Source: Pseudogemmobacter faecipullorum
GTDB lineage: Bacteria > Pseudomonadota > Alphaproteobacteria > Rhodobacterales > Rhodobacteraceae
NCBI RefSeq assembly: GCF_020539525.1
Contig: NZ_JACDXX010000001.1
Location: 310,001-374,000 of the forward strand
Length of the DNA stretch: 64,000 bases
Reading direction: 5' to 3'
A program made the position numbers and the translations under genes. Positions 33,896 through 44,588 of the stretch are shown piece by piece. Position 1 is the first letter of the stretch, and the number at the start of each line of letters is the position of its first letter. The notes under the pieces are model-generated. The model had not been told where the DNA came from. It saw nothing but the letters and a program-made list of their open reading frames with translations, and did not search any database.

Positions 33896-35704
33896 ATGAC
33901 TGCTGCATATACCTATGAGACCCACGATTATGACGTGGTCGTGGTGGGTGCCGGTGGCGCAGGTCTGCGCGCGACCCTCGGCATGGCCGAACAGGGGCTG
34001 CGCACCGCCTGTGTGACCAAGGTCTTCCCGACCCGCTCGCATACTGTCGCCGCCCAGGGTGGCATCGCCGCCTCGCTCGCCAATATGGGCCCCGATAACT
34101 GGCAGTGGCATATGTATGACACTGTGAAGGGCTCGGACTGGCTCGGTGATACCGATGCGATGGAATATCTGGCGCGCTCGGCCCCGGCAGCGGTCTATGA
34201 GCTCGAACATTACGGCGTGCCCTTCTCGCGCACCGAAGAGGGCAAGATCTACCAGCGCCCGTTCGGTGGCCATACCACCGAATTCGGTGAAGGCCCGCCG
34301 GTGCAGCGCACCTGCGCCGCCGCCGACCGTACCGGCCATGCCATTCTGCACACGCTCTACGGCCAGTCGCTGAAGAATAACGCAGAATTCTACATCGAAT
34401 ATTTCGCCCTCGATCTGATCATCACCGATGGCCGCTGCACCGGCGTGATCTGCTGGAAGCTTGATGACGGCACGATCCACGTCTTCAACGCCAAAATGGT
34501 CGTGCTGGCGACCGGCGGCTATGGCCGCGCCTATTTCTCGGCCACCTCAGCCCATACCTGCACCGGCGACGGTGGTGGCATGGTCGCCCGTGCTGGCCTG
34601 CCGCTGCAGGATATGGAATTCGTTCAGTTCCACCCGACCGGCATCTATGGATCGGGCTGCCTGATCACCGAAGGCGCGCGCGGCGAGGGTGGCTATCTGA
34701 CCAACTCGAACGGCGAGCGTTTCATGGAGCGCTATGCGCCCCATTACAAAGATCTCGCGCCGCGGGACTATGTATCGCGTTGCATGACCATGGAAATCCG
34801 TGAGGGCCGTGGTGTGGGCGAGCATGGCGATCACATCCACCTGCACCTGAACCACCTGCCGAAAGAGACGCTGGATCTGCGTCTGCCGGGCATTTCGGAA
34901 TCGGCCAAGATCTTTGCCGGGGTCGATCTGACCAAAGAGCCGATCCCGGTTCTGCCGACGGTGCATTACAATATGGGCGGCATTCCCACCAACTACTGGG
35001 GTGAGGTGCTCAACCCGACCGCTGAAAATCCCGATGCGATCTTCCCGGGGCTGATGGCGGTGGGGGAGGCTGGCTGTGCCAGCGTGCATGGCGCAAACCG
35101 CCTTGGTTCGAACTCGCTGATCGACCTCGTGGTCTTCGGCCGGGCCGCCGCGATCCGCGCTGGCCAGGTGATCGACCGCGCCTCGCAGGTGCCTTCGACC
35201 AATAAAGGCGAAGTCGATAAGGCGCTTGGCCGCTTTGACGATCTGCGCAATGCCAAAGGCGCGATCCCGACCGCCGAGCTGCGCCTTGAGATGCAGCGCA
35301 CCATGCAGCGCGATGCTGCGGTGTTCCGCGCCGAGGAAACCCTCGCCGAGGGCGAAAAGGCGATGACCGAGATCGCTGGCAAGCAAGGCGATCTGAAGGT
35401 CACCGACCGTTCGCTGATCTGGAACAGCGATCTGATGGAAACGCTGGAACTGACCAACCTGATGCCGAATGCTCTGGCCACGATCTATGGTGCCCATGCC
35501 CGCACCGAGAGCCGCGGTGCCCATGCGCATGAGGATCACCCGCAGCGCGATGACGTGAACTGGCGCAAACACAGCCTGGCCCGGATCGAAGGCTATAACA
35601 AAGTCAGCCTTGATTACCGCGCCGTGAAACTCGATCCGCTGACGACTGAGGCCGAAGGTGGCATCAGCCTGAAGAAGATCGCCCCTGCCGAGCGTAAATT
35701 CTGA
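33896..35704 (+). CDS. sdhA: Succinate dehydrogenase flavoprotein subunit
   Basis: A 602-residue FAD subunit oxidising succinate to fumarate. It has the FAD dinucleotide fold [15 protein letters not shown], and [16 protein letters not shown] with the His that carries the covalent FAD. Catalytic segments include [22 protein letters not shown] and NYNMGG-like [13 protein letters not shown]. The substrate-binding C-terminal part ends in the usual helical domain ([14 protein letters not shown]). Its TGA overlaps the ATG of the first lipoprotein gene by one base (TGATG), so sdhA translation feeds into the lipoprotein cluster. Confidence 0.98.
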   Translation: MTAAYTYETHDYDVVVVGAGGAGLRATLGMAEQGLRTACVTKVFPTRSHTVAAQGGIAASLANMGPDNWQWHMYDTVKGSDWLGDTDAMEYLARSAPAAVYELEHYGVPFSRTEEGKIYQRPFGGHTTEFGEGPPVQRTCAAADRTGHAILHTLYGQSLKNNAEFYIEYFALDLIITDGRCTGVICWKLDDGTIHVFNAKMVVLATGGYGRAYFSATSAHTCTGDGGGMVARAGLPLQDMEFVQFHPTGIYGSGCLITEGARGEGGYLTNSNGERFMERYAPHYKDLAPRDYVSRCMTMEIREGRGVGEHGDHIHLHLNHLPKETLDLRLPGISESAKIFAGVDLTKEPIPVLPTVHYNMGGIPTNYWGEVLNPTAENPDAIFPGLMAVGEAGCASVHGANRLGSNSLIDLVVFGRAAAIRAGQVIDRASQVPSTNKGEVDKALGRFDDLRNAKGAIPTAELRLEMQRTMQRDAAVFRAEETLAEGEKAMTEIAGKQGDLKVTDRSLIWNSDLMETLELTNLMPNALATIYGAHARTESRGAHAHEDHPQRDDVNWRKHSLARIEGYNKVSLDYRAVKLDPLTTEAEGGISLKKIAPAERKF

Positions 35705-36048
35705 TGCGCGCCGCGCTTCTTCTTGCCTGTCTTGCTTTGCCTGCCTGTGTGGCGGGCGAAGCGGTCATGCAGGAAACCAGCCGCAGCCTCGCCCGCACGG
35801 CGGTGAATGGCGCCGCCCGGCAGTATCTGCCGGGCGTGACGGTCACCCCCTTCACCGATTGCATCATCAATAATGCGCAGACCGGCGAGCTGCTGCAGCT
35901 GGCGCAATCGGCCTCGCAGGGCGCCAATGGTGTCACCCAGGCCTGGCCGGTGGTGCAGACTGTCATGCAGCGCCCTGAAGCCATGCAATGTCTGACCGGC
36001 CAGCTTTCGGCCGGACAGATGATCCAGGTCGGAGGTTTCCTGCTGTGA
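35704..36048 (+). CDS. Sdh-operon lipoprotein 1 (114 residues)
   Basis: A short signal peptide with lipobox LPAC (acylated Cys15, +2 Val). The mature part is helical and contains two further Cys, Cys53 in TDCIINNAQTGELLQLAQSA and Cys96 in RPEAMQCLTGQL. Lipoprotein 2 repeats this layout (Cys54/Cys95, same flanks), so the two look like an old tandem duplication. The start overlaps the sdhA stop by one base. I know no described function. Position between sdhA and sdhB suggests a role linked to complex II or simply co-regulation (inference). Confidence 0.85.
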   Translation: MRAALLLACLALPACVAGEAVMQETSRSLARTAVNGAARQYLPGVTVTPFTDCIINNAQTGELLQLAQSASQGANGVTQAWPVVQTVMQRPEAMQCLTGQLSAGQMIQVGGFLL

Positions 36049-36365
36049 TGCTGCGCTTTCTCCCCGTTTTGCTGGCTGTGCCGGTTCTCGCCGCCTGCGA
36101 TCCGCAGGCTCTGGCCGATAAGACCACCCGCAATATCGCCTTTGGCGTGGTGCGCCCGGTGGTGGCCCGGGATCTGCCGGAAGGTCCGGCCCAGCAGGCC
36201 ACGAACTGCATCCTCGATGCGGCCCGGATCGAAGAGATCCGCGCCCTCGCCCGTGACACCGGGGTCGAGGCGGGTTCGCTGACGCGGGAGAATGTGCGCA
36301 ATATCGCTTTGCGCCCGGCAGCCCAGGCCTGTTTCCAGGCCCATAACCTGCCGCCGGTGCGCTGA
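36048..36365 (+). CDS. Sdh-operon lipoprotein 2 (105 residues)
   Basis: Signal peptide with lipobox LAAC (Cys17). The +2 residue is Asp, which in enterobacteria retains lipoproteins in the inner membrane. The mature domain has Cys54 (TNCILDAARIEEIRALARDT) and Cys95 (RPAAQACFQAHNL), matching lipoprotein 1 in spacing and flanking residues; a disulfide is plausible. The start overlaps the stop of lipoprotein 1 by one base (TGATG). It is not a recognised family. Inner-membrane retention would place it next to complex II on the periplasmic side (inference). Confidence 0.85.
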   Translation: MLRFLPVLLAVPVLAACDPQALADKTTRNIAFGVVRPVVARDLPEGPAQQATNCILDAARIEEIRALARDTGVEAGSLTRENVRNIALRPAAQACFQAHNLPPVR

Positions 36366-36366
36366 G

Positions 36367-36681
36367 ATGTGGCGCCGCCTTTCCCTCCTCCCGCTCGCCG
36401 CCCTCGCTGTGCTGAGCGCCTGCGGGCCGCTGCCGGTGGGCGTGGCCGAGCAGCAATGTCTTCAGGCCGCGCGTGAGGCGCGGGGCCCGACCGGCACCGC
36501 CGGCCTGGGGGTGGTGTCGCGCAATGGCACGGTCCGCCCGGCCTCAAAGCTTGATGTGACGATTTCCTCAGACTGGCTGCGGGGCGCTGATCCCAATGCC
36601 GTCTATGAGACCTGTGTGGTCTCGAAATCCGGGCAGGCGCCGACGCGTCCGCTCTCCCAAAGATCCGACTGGAAAGGCTGA
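36367..36681 (+). CDS. Sdh-operon lipoprotein 3 (104 residues)
   Basis: Signal peptide with lipobox LSAC (Cys19, +2 Gly). The mature part is a small, Gly/Arg-rich beta-type domain with Cys31 (EQQCLQAAREARG) and Cys83 (VYETCVVSKSG), so again two Cys outside the lipobox, but its sequence does not align with lipoproteins 1 and 2. It begins one base after the stop of lipoprotein 2 and ends 3 nt before sdhB. A longer in-frame reading upstream is the shadow of lipoprotein 2. Function unknown. Confidence 0.83.
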   Translation: MWRRLSLLPLAALAVLSACGPLPVGVAEQQCLQAAREARGPTGTAGLGVVSRNGTVRPASKLDVTISSDWLRGADPNAVYETCVVSKSGQAPTRPLSQRSDWKG

Positions 36682-36684
36682 CCC

Positions 36685-37464
36685 ATGGTCCAGTTCTCGC
36701 TTCCCAAGAACTCCAAGGTACGCACCGGCAAAACCTGGCCCCGGCCGGCAGATGCGAAGAATGTGCGCGCCTTCCGCATTTACCGCTGGGATCCCGATAC
36801 CGGCGAGAACCCGCGGGTCGATACCTATTATCTCGACATGGACAAATGCGGCCCGATGGTGCTGGACGCGCTGATCAAGATCAAGAATGAGATTGATCCG
36901 ACCCTGACCTTCCGCCGCTCGTGCCGCGAAGGGATCTGCGGTTCCTGCGCGATGAATATCGATGGTGGCAACCATCTGGCCTGTATCTATGGTCTTGATG
37001 AGATCAAGGGCGATGTCTCGATCTATCCGCTGCCGCATATGTCGGTGGTGAAAGACCTGATCCCGGATCTGACGCATTTCTATGCCCAGCATGCCTCGAT
37101 CATGCCCTGGCTGGAAACCAAGACCAATACCCCGGCCAAGGAATGGCGCCAGTCGATCGAGGATCGCAAGAAGCTCGACGGTCTTTATGAATGCGTGATG
37201 TGCGCCAGCTGCTCGACCTCCTGCCCGAGCTACTGGTGGAACAGCGAGAAATATCTCGGGCCGGCGGCGCTGCTGCATGCCTATCGCTGGATCATCGACA
37301 GCCGCGATGAAGCCACCGGCGAGCGTCTCGACGCGCTGGAGGATCCCTTCAAGCTCTACCGCTGCCACACCATTATGAACTGCACCAAAACCTGCCCCAA
37401 GGGTCTGAACCCGGCGGCGGCGATTGCCCAGATCAAGAAGATGATGGTCGAGCGCGTCGCCTGA
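36685..37464 (+). CDS. sdhB: Succinate dehydrogenase iron-sulfur subunit
   Basis: A 259-residue electron-transfer subunit with three clusters. The 2Fe-2S ligands are in [22 protein letters not shown], the 4Fe-4S in [16 protein letters not shown], and the 3Fe-4S in [18 protein letters not shown]. The Trp near the quinone site ([16 protein letters not shown]) is present. Length matches the family. It closes the sdh operon; a two-armed intergenic repeat (37480-37573) follows. Confidence 0.98.
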   Translation: MVQFSLPKNSKVRTGKTWPRPADAKNVRAFRIYRWDPDTGENPRVDTYYLDMDKCGPMVLDALIKIKNEIDPTLTFRRSCREGICGSCAMNIDGGNHLACIYGLDEIKGDVSIYPLPHMSVVKDLIPDLTHFYAQHASIMPWLETKTNTPAKEWRQSIEDRKKLDGLYECVMCASCSTSCPSYWWNSEKYLGPAALLHAYRWIIDSRDEATGERLDALEDPFKLYRCHTIMNCTKTCPKGLNPAAAIAQIKKMMVERVA

Positions 37465-37479
37465 CGCAGGAAACAAAGT

Positions 37480-37573
37480 GAGGGGGCGCTGCCCCCTCGC
37501 CCCCGGGATATTTAAGGACAGATGAAAATCGCATTGCAGATTTCAGCTATCCTTAAATATCCCCGCCGGAGGC
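37480..37573. repeat. Intergenic REP-like element, copy 3 (two-armed)
   Basis: A perfect GAGGGGGC GCT GCCCCCTC hairpin, then CCCCGGGATATTTAAGGACA and GATG. The inverted right arm reads ATCCTTAAATATCCCCGCCG and GAGGC. The GATATTTAAGGA / TCCTTAAATATC arms match exactly. It lies just after sdhB and may act as a transcript boundary. Confidence 0.75.
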
Positions 37574-37610
37574 TCTCCGGCCTGAGAAGAGGCGCAGCAG
37601 CGGTTTTGAA

Positions 37611-37826
37611 ATGCTGGTGATCTTCCCGCTTGGACTTCTGCTGCTGTTTTTTGGCCTGTGGTATTACCGGCGCGGCTCGACGCTGACCCGCGCCTGCCGC
37701 TGGCGGCTGCGCCGCGACATCGGCGAAGGACATTTCCGCTGCGAAGCCTGTGGCGCCGGGCTTGACCTCGCGCCAGGGCAGGAGCCGCGCCAGTGCCTGC
37801 GCGGCCCCCGGCAGGATCAGCAATAG
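37611..37826 (+). CDS. Small membrane-anchored protein with CxxC pair
   Basis: 71 residues: one N-terminal hydrophobic helix (LVIFPLGLLLLFFGLWYY), a basic stretch (RACRWRLRRD), then GEGHFRCEACGAGLDL, half of a zinc-ribbon-like motif, and a basic tail with another Cys. No family is recognised. It lies after the sdhB repeat and overlaps the end of the convergent aldo/keto reductase gene by 10 bp. No strong Shine-Dalgarno is visible. The gene is plausible because of the clear domain layout, but unproven. Confidence 0.5.
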   Translation: MLVIFPLGLLLLFFGLWYYRRGSTLTRACRWRLRRDIGEGHFRCEACGAGLDLAPGQEPRQCLRGPRQDQQ

Positions 37827-38797
37827 CTCTCAACCCCGGTCCTCTGGCTGGCGGCGTAACGCGCCCCGGCGGCGAAGCCTGCGGGCAGGATCTGCGCAAT
37901 TTCTGCCAGATCAGCCGCCCCCAGCCGGATCTGCTCCGCTTTGCCCCAGGAGCGCAGATGCAGCGCGGCGCGCGTGCCCGGGATCGGCAGCAGATGCGGC
38001 GCCTGATGCAGGATCCAGGCCAGCGCCAGCGCCGGGCAGCTATAGCCGCGCGCCAGGGCAAAGGCGCGGAACCGCGCCACGGCGGCGAGGTTTTCCGGCA
38101 GATTCACCGCGCTGAACCGCGGGTTCTGGCTGCGAAACGGATCCATGGGCCGCGCCAGCGGCTGATCGCCAAAGATACCACGGCCAAGCGGAGAAAAAGC
38201 CACGAAGCTGACCCCAAGTTCCGCACAGGCAGAGATCAGCCCCAGCTCGGGCAGGCGGGTCCAGAGCGAATATTCATTCTGCACCGCCATGACCGGATGC
38301 ACCGCATGGGCGCGGCGCAAAGTGGCGGGTGAGACCTCGGAAAGGCCATATCCGCCGATCTTCCCCTCTTCCACCAGGCGCTGCATACTGCCCGCCACCT
38401 CTTCCACCGGGCGCTCAGCTTCGCGCCGGTGCAGATAGAACAGCTCGATATGATCGCGGCCGAGCCGCTTCAGCGAGGCTTCCAGCTCGGCCCGCAGATA
38501 GGCCGCCTCATTGTTGATCTGCCGGGGCGGGCCGGGAATGATCGCGGCTTTGGTGGCAAGAACCACGCCCTGCCCCGGCGCAATCCGCCGGGCTTTCAGC
38601 CAGGCGCCCACCACCGCTTCCGACCGGCCCATGCCATAGATATTGGCAATATCGATATGACTGATGCCGGCCTCACGCGCCGCATCGAGCGTGGCAAAGC
38701 TTTCTGCCTCATCGGTCGGCCCGTACATACCGCCAAGCGACATCGCCCCCAGACCGATGGCCCCGACCTCGTGCTGTCCAAGATATCTTTTCTGCAT
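37817..38797 (-). CDS. Aldo/keto reductase
   Basis: About 326 residues, a NADPH-dependent TIM-barrel oxidoreductase. Family elements are the start RYLGQHEVGAIGLGAMSLGG, HIDIANIYGMGRSEAVVGAWL (catalytic Asp and Tyr), LATKAA (Lys), DHIELFYLHRR (His region), VQNEYSLWTR and IPGTRAALHL in the NADP-binding end. Substrates of such general members are small aldehydes and ketones. The ATG at 38797 matches the family start and follows AGGAAAG. It is convergent with the 71-residue gene and lies downstream of gdhA on the same strand, separated by a terminator. Confidence 0.92.
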   Translation of the reverse strand: MQKRYLGQHEVGAIGLGAMSLGGMYGPTDEAESFATLDAAREAGISHIDIANIYGMGRSEAVVGAWLKARRIAPGQGVVLATKAAIIPGPPRQINNEAAYLRAELEASLKRLGRDHIELFYLHRREAERPVEEVAGSMQRLVEEGKIGGYGLSEVSPATLRRAHAVHPVMAVQNEYSLWTRLPELGLISACAELGVSFVAFSPLGRGIFGDQPLARPMDPFRSQNPRFSAVNLPENLAAVARFRAFALARGYSCPALALAWILHQAPHLLPIPGTRAALHLRSWGKAEQIRLGAADLAEIAQILPAGFAAGARYAASQRTGVESYC

Positions 38798-38916
38798 CGA
38801 TCTGCTTCCTTTCCTCAGAGGCGGCCTAACAGAACGGAGCGAATCGGAAGAGGCAAGAGGCGGTGAAGCCATCTGCGCCGCGCCTGAGGGATTTCTGTCC
38901 CGTGGGGGGCGGCAAA

Positions 38917-38954
38917 TGAAAAGGCGCGGGGGGGGAAAATCCCCGCCCGCGCCT
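38917..38954 (-). terminator. Terminator of gdhA
   Basis: AGGCGCGGG / CCCGCGCCT stem with an inner GGGG/CCCC pairing and an A/T loop (38922-38954, plus-strand view). On the minus strand it is followed by TTTTCATTT, giving a rho-independent terminator 30 bp after the gdhA stop. Confidence 0.7.
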
Positions 38955-38980
38955 GTTCTGAATGCGTCTGCGCCGAAGGA

Positions 38981-40453
<1,473 letters not shown>

Positions 40454-40551
40454 CTACATTACGCCGAAAGTAACCTCAATAATGACGAAATATGCAGTTT
40501 CTACCGGCAATATGCCGGAAGAAACGCAAACTGCGACATCAAAGCGCGGCC

Positions 40552-42597
40552 TCAGGCTGTTTCAAAAGCCTCGTCAACCAGGCCGACCAGATCCATCATG
40601 ATCCGGTTCAGCTCGAAATCCTTCGGGGTATAGACCGCAGCCACTCCGAATTTCTCCAGCTGCAGCGCATCCTCTTCGGGGATGATCCCGCCCACGACGA
40701 GCGGAATGCCACCGAGGCCCGCCAGTTTCATCTGGCGCAACACCTCCTCAACCAGCGGCAGATGGCTGCCCGAGAGGATGGAGAGGCCGACTACATGCAC
40801 ATTCTTCTTGGCCGCCGCATCGACGATTTCCGATGGCGTCAGACGGATCCCCTCATAGGTAATCTCCATGCCGCAGTCGCGGGCCCGGCTGGCAATCTGC
40901 TCGGCGCCGTTCGAATGGCCATCGAGGCCGGGCTTTGCCACCAGGAATTTCAGCGGGCGTCCCAGCCGGGCCGAAAGCTCCTGCACCGCCTCGCGGATCG
41001 GCTCCAGCCCTTCGGTGCGGTTTGACGGGAAGCGCGACACCCCGGTCGGGCCGCGGTACTGGCCGAAGGCCTTGCGCACCGTCTCGCCCCATTCGCCGGT
41101 GGTCGCTCCGGCTTTCGCGGCCCGGATCGAGGGCGGCATGATATTGCCGCCGCTCGCCGCCGCCTCGGCCAGCTCGGCCAGAGCTGCCGTAACCGCCGCC
41201 TCATTGCGGGCCTCGCGCCAGGCGCGCAGGCGCAGCAGCTGATCGGCCTCGGCCGCCTCATCCACCACCATGATCGCGCCATCGCCGGTGGTCAGCGGCG
41301 AAGGCTCGGTCTCGCGCCAGCGATTGACCCCGACCACCACCGTCTCTTTCGCCTCAATCTTCGCGATACGCTCGGAATTGGCCTCAACCAGCCGCGATTT
41401 CATATATTCAATCGCCGCCACCGCGCCGCCCATGGCATCGATCTGCGCCAGCTCGTCGCGCGCGCCCTGTTTCAGCGCCGCAACCTTGCGCTCAATCGCC
41501 GGATTGCCGTCAAACAGGTCATCATATTCCAGCAGATCCGTCTCATAGGCGAGGATCTGCTGCATCCGGAGCGACCATTGCTGATCCCAGGGACGCGGCA
41601 GGCCAAGCGCCTCATTCCAGGCCGGCAGCTGCACCGCGCGCGCGCGCGCCTTTTTCGACAGCGTTACCGCCAGCATCTCAATCAGGATGCGGTAGACGTT
41701 ATTTTCGGGCTGCGGCTCGGTCAGGCCAAGGCTGTTCACCTGCACGCCGTAGCGGAAGCGGGCATATTTCTCATCGGTGATGCCATAGCGCTCGCGGCAG
41801 ATCTCTTCCCAGAGATCGACAAAGGCGCGCATCTTGCACAGCTCGGTGACAAAGCGGATGCCGGCATTCACGAAGAACGAGATCCGCCCGACCATTTTCG
41901 GGAAATCCGCCTCAGGCACCTTGCCCTTCAGATCGTCGAGCACCGCCACGGCAGTGGCCAGCGCGAAGGCCAGCTCCTGCTCGGGCGTCGCGCCTGCCTC
42001 CTGCAGATGGTAGGAGCAGACATTCATCGGGTTCCATTTCGGCAGGTTCTGCCCGGTCCAGGCGGCGACATCGGTGATCAGCCGCAGCGAGGGTTTCGGC
42101 GGGCAGATATAGGTGCCGCGCGAGAGATATTCCTTGATGATGTCATTCTGCACCGTGCCCTGAAGCTGGTGCAGATCCGCGCCCTGCTCTTCCGCCACCG
42201 CGACATAAAGCGCCAGCAGCCAGGGGGCCGTGGCATTGATCGTCATCGAGGTATTCATCTGCTCGAGCGGGATCTGATCGAACAGAGCCCGCATATCGCC
42301 TAAATGGCAGACCGGCACGCCAACCTTGCCCACTTCACCGCGCGACAGCTCATGGTCGCTGTCATAGCCGGTCTGGGTCGGCAGATCGAAAGCAACTGAG
42401 AGCCCGGTCTGGCCTTTGGCCAGATTGCCGCGATAGAGCGCGTTGGAGGCTGCCGCGGTGGAATGCCCGGCATAGGTGCGAAACAGCCAGGGCTTATCCT
42501 TCACCGGCGCCTCCCCCGGCGCCCCGGCCAGCGGCACGGCTGCCCCGGGGGGCGTGGTCTCGTTCAGGGCGGGGCTGGCAGAAACAGGCTGGGGCAT
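40552..42597 (-). CDS. ecm: Ethylmalonyl-CoA mutase (MeaA type)
   Basis: A 681-residue B12-dependent mutase converting (2R)-ethylmalonyl-CoA to (2S)-methylsuccinyl-CoA. It has an N-terminal barrel with GLSVAFDLPTQTGYDSDH and MNTSMTINATAPWLLALY. NNVYRILIEMLAVTLSKKAR and PRPWDQQWSLRMQQILAYETDLLEYDD are features of the MeaA/Ecm branch rather than methylmalonyl-CoA mutase. The C-terminal cobalamin domain has DGHSNG (the B12-ligand His in D-x-H-x-x-G), GLSILSGSH and GGIIPEED. With mch and mcl2 in the window this supports the ethylmalonyl-CoA pathway. Crotonyl-CoA carboxylase/reductase is not in view. Confidence 0.93.
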   Translation of the reverse strand: MPQPVSASPALNETTPPGAAVPLAGAPGEAPVKDKPWLFRTYAGHSTAAASNALYRGNLAKGQTGLSVAFDLPTQTGYDSDHELSRGEVGKVGVPVCHLGDMRALFDQIPLEQMNTSMTINATAPWLLALYVAVAEEQGADLHQLQGTVQNDIIKEYLSRGTYICPPKPSLRLITDVAAWTGQNLPKWNPMNVCSYHLQEAGATPEQELAFALATAVAVLDDLKGKVPEADFPKMVGRISFFVNAGIRFVTELCKMRAFVDLWEEICRERYGITDEKYARFRYGVQVNSLGLTEPQPENNVYRILIEMLAVTLSKKARARAVQLPAWNEALGLPRPWDQQWSLRMQQILAYETDLLEYDDLFDGNPAIERKVAALKQGARDELAQIDAMGGAVAAIEYMKSRLVEANSERIAKIEAKETVVVGVNRWRETEPSPLTTGDGAIMVVDEAAEADQLLRLRAWREARNEAAVTAALAELAEAAASGGNIMPPSIRAAKAGATTGEWGETVRKAFGQYRGPTGVSRFPSNRTEGLEPIREAVQELSARLGRPLKFLVAKPGLDGHSNGAEQIASRARDCGMEITYEGIRLTPSEIVDAAAKKNVHVVGLSILSGSHLPLVEEVLRQMKLAGLGGIPLVVGGIIPEEDALQLEKFGVAAVYTPKDFELNRIMMDLVGLVDEAFETA

Positions 42598-42819
42598 TGG
42601 GTCTCGTCACTTCCGTCAGGTGCGCAAGATTGTGTCTTATGTTATGTTCTATGGATTATTTAATATCCCTGTCAATCGCCGCGTTGCGGCATTTCCGCCG
42701 CGAATGCACGGCTTCTGGCGCAGTCTGGCACAGCCTGCTGCGGCTCGGCTCTGGTCTGGCCGGGCTATTCCCCCTAAAGCGTCGGCCAGACGCATTTTAC
42801 TGCCCGATCCGGAGGCCGC

Positions 42820-43695
42820 ATGTTCACCGTCACCCTGCTCAGCAATCCCGAGACCCCGAACCTTGAGCGCGAAACGGCAGAAACGCTGCGCAATGCCTGG
42901 GGCGGCGGCCCTGTCACCTGGCTCAGTCCCGGCGTGGCGGCAGAATTCGCGGTTGCGAGCCAGCCCGATAATTTCTGGCAGGTCTGGGAGGATCTGCAGG
43001 CACTGCAGCTCGATCTGGCGATCCAGCCGGCCGCGGGGCGCAAAAAGCGCCTGCTGATCGCCGATATGGACAGCACGATGATTCGCCAGGAATGTATCGA
43101 CGAGCTGGCCGATGAGGCGGGTGTCGGGGCCTATGTCGCCTCGATCACCGCGCGGGCGATGAATGGCGAGCTGGATTTCGACGCTGCCCTGCGCGAGCGG
43201 GTGGGCCTGCTGAAAGACCTGCCGGAAGCGGTGATCGCGCGGGTGATTGAGACCCGTATCACCCTGATGCCGGGCGGGCCGCAGCTGCTGGCCACGATGA
43301 AAGCCGATGGCGCCTATACCGCGCTGGTCTCGGGCGGGTTCACGGCTTTCACCTCGGCCATTGCGGCAAAGCTGGGCTTTGACGAGAATCGCGCCAATAC
43401 CCTGCTGGCGGCAGAGGGCAAACTGACCGGCGCGGTTGGCCTGCCGATCCTTGGCAAAGAGGCCAAGGTCGAGGCGCTGAATGACATCACCGCCCGGCTC
43501 GGCCTCAGCCCCGAGGATGCGATTGCAGTGGGCGATGGCGCGAATGATCTGCCGATGCTGCAGGCCGCCGGAACCGGGGTGGCCCTGCATGCCAAGCCCC
43601 GCGTCCAGGCCGGGGCCAGGATCCGCATCAACCATGCCGATCTGACCGCGCTGCTCTATCTGCAGGGATATTCCCGCGACGCTTTCGCCCTGTAA
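42820..43695 (+). CDS. serB: Phosphoserine phosphatase
   Basis: A 291-residue HAD-superfamily phosphatase, the last step of serine synthesis. Motif I is IADMDSTMIRQECIDELA (nucleophile Asp82, acid Asp84), motif II VSGGFTAF, the Lys region is in LGKEAKVEAL, and motif III is AVGDGANDLPML. An ACT-like N-terminal domain of about 70 residues precedes the core, as in E. coli SerB-type proteins. GGAGG lies directly upstream. It is divergent from ecm; the 222-bp gap has an AT-rich pocket (about 42628-42672) where both promoters probably lie. Confidence 0.95.
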   Translation: MFTVTLLSNPETPNLERETAETLRNAWGGGPVTWLSPGVAAEFAVASQPDNFWQVWEDLQALQLDLAIQPAAGRKKRLLIADMDSTMIRQECIDELADEAGVGAYVASITARAMNGELDFDAALRERVGLLKDLPEAVIARVIETRITLMPGGPQLLATMKADGAYTALVSGGFTAFTSAIAAKLGFDENRANTLLAAEGKLTGAVGLPILGKEAKVEALNDITARLGLSPEDAIAVGDGANDLPMLQAAGTGVALHAKPRVQAGARIRINHADLTALLYLQGYSRDAFAL

Positions 43696-43713
43696 TCGCG
43701 GGATCGTCACAAG

Positions 43714-44478
43714 ATGTTTGAGATCGCCACCGAACTGGCCCTGATGCTGATGCTGGCTGCGTTTTTCGCAGGAATGATCGATGCCATTGCCGGGGGCGGC
43801 GGGCTGATTGCCATGCCTGCCCTGCTGCTCGCCGGCCTCTCGCCAATCGAAACCCTTGCCACCAATAAGCTGCAGAGCAGCTTTGGCGCGGCCACGGCGA
43901 CCTGGGCCTATGCCCGCGCCGGCCATGTCCGCCCGCGCGAGCAGCTGGGCATGGCGCTGATCTCGGCCTGCGCCGGGGCGGCGGGGGCGATGGTCGCGCA
44001 TCTGATGCCCGATGCCATGCTGCGCATCGTCATGCCGGGGGTGCTGATCGCAGTGGCGGCCTTCTTTGCCTTGCGCAGGGGCCTCAGCGATCAGGACCGC
44101 ATCCAGCGGATGAAACCGGCGGTTTTCGCCTTTACCATGGTGCCGGCGATTGCCGCCTATGACGGTTTCTTCGGCCCGGGCACCGGCAGTTTCTTCATGA
44201 CCGCCTTCATCCTGCTGGCGGGATATGGCGTGCTGAAAGCCACCGCCCATACCAAACTGCTGAATTTTGCCTCTAACCTCGGCTCGCTTTGCGTCTTTAT
44301 CCCCGCGGGTGGCGTGCTCTGGGCGGTCGGCCTCAGCATGGCCGTGGCGCAGACCTGTGGCGCGATGATTGGCGCGAAACTGGCAATGCGTGTCGGGGCC
44401 GGGCTGATCCGGCCGCTGCTGATCGTCACCTCCTCGGCGATGGCCGCGCGGCTGATCTGGCAGAATATCATGGGCTGA
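43714..44478 (+). CDS. TSUP/TauE-SafE family transporter (second, YfcA-like)
   Basis: A 254-residue membrane protein of about eight helices. The repeat signatures are FFAGMIDAIAGGGGLIAMPALLLAGLSP, followed by TLATNKLQSSFG (the N-K-x-Q motif of YfcA-type members), and YDGFFGPGTGSFFMTAFILLAG in the second half. It differs clearly from the shorter TSUP at 27711, so this is not a recent duplication. It lies 18 bp after serB and is probably co-transcribed. Likely an anion exporter; substrate unknown. Confidence 0.92.
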   Translation: MFEIATELALMLMLAAFFAGMIDAIAGGGGLIAMPALLLAGLSPIETLATNKLQSSFGAATATWAYARAGHVRPREQLGMALISACAGAAGAMVAHLMPDAMLRIVMPGVLIAVAAFFALRRGLSDQDRIQRMKPAVFAFTMVPAIAAYDGFFGPGTGSFFMTAFILLAGYGVLKATAHTKLLNFASNLGSLCVFIPAGGVLWAVGLSMAVAQTCGAMIGAKLAMRVGAGLIRPLLIVTSSAMAARLIWQNIMG

Positions 44479-44506
44479 GCCCTGGCCCCCTGTTTAGGCA
44501 GCGCAA

Positions 44507-44535
44507 GCCTCCGGGGGGATATTTCAGGACAGATG
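44507..44535. repeat. Intergenic REP-like element, copy 4 (partial)
   Basis: GCCTCCGGGGGGATATTTCA followed by GGACAGATG: the core arm without the GC hairpin seen in copies 2 and 3. It directly precedes the terminator at 44542. Confidence 0.6.
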
Positions 44536-44541
44536 CAAGGT

Positions 44542-44569
44542 AAAAGGCGGCCCCGGGGCCGCCTTTTTT
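44542..44569. terminator. Terminator between TSUP and lipoprotein genes
   Basis: AAAAGGCGGCC / GGCCGCCTTTT (11 bp, loop CCGG) followed by T residues on the plus strand, with A residues on the other side, so it can serve both convergent genes. Confidence 0.9.
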
Positions 44570-44588
44570 CATTCCGCCCGACGGATTT

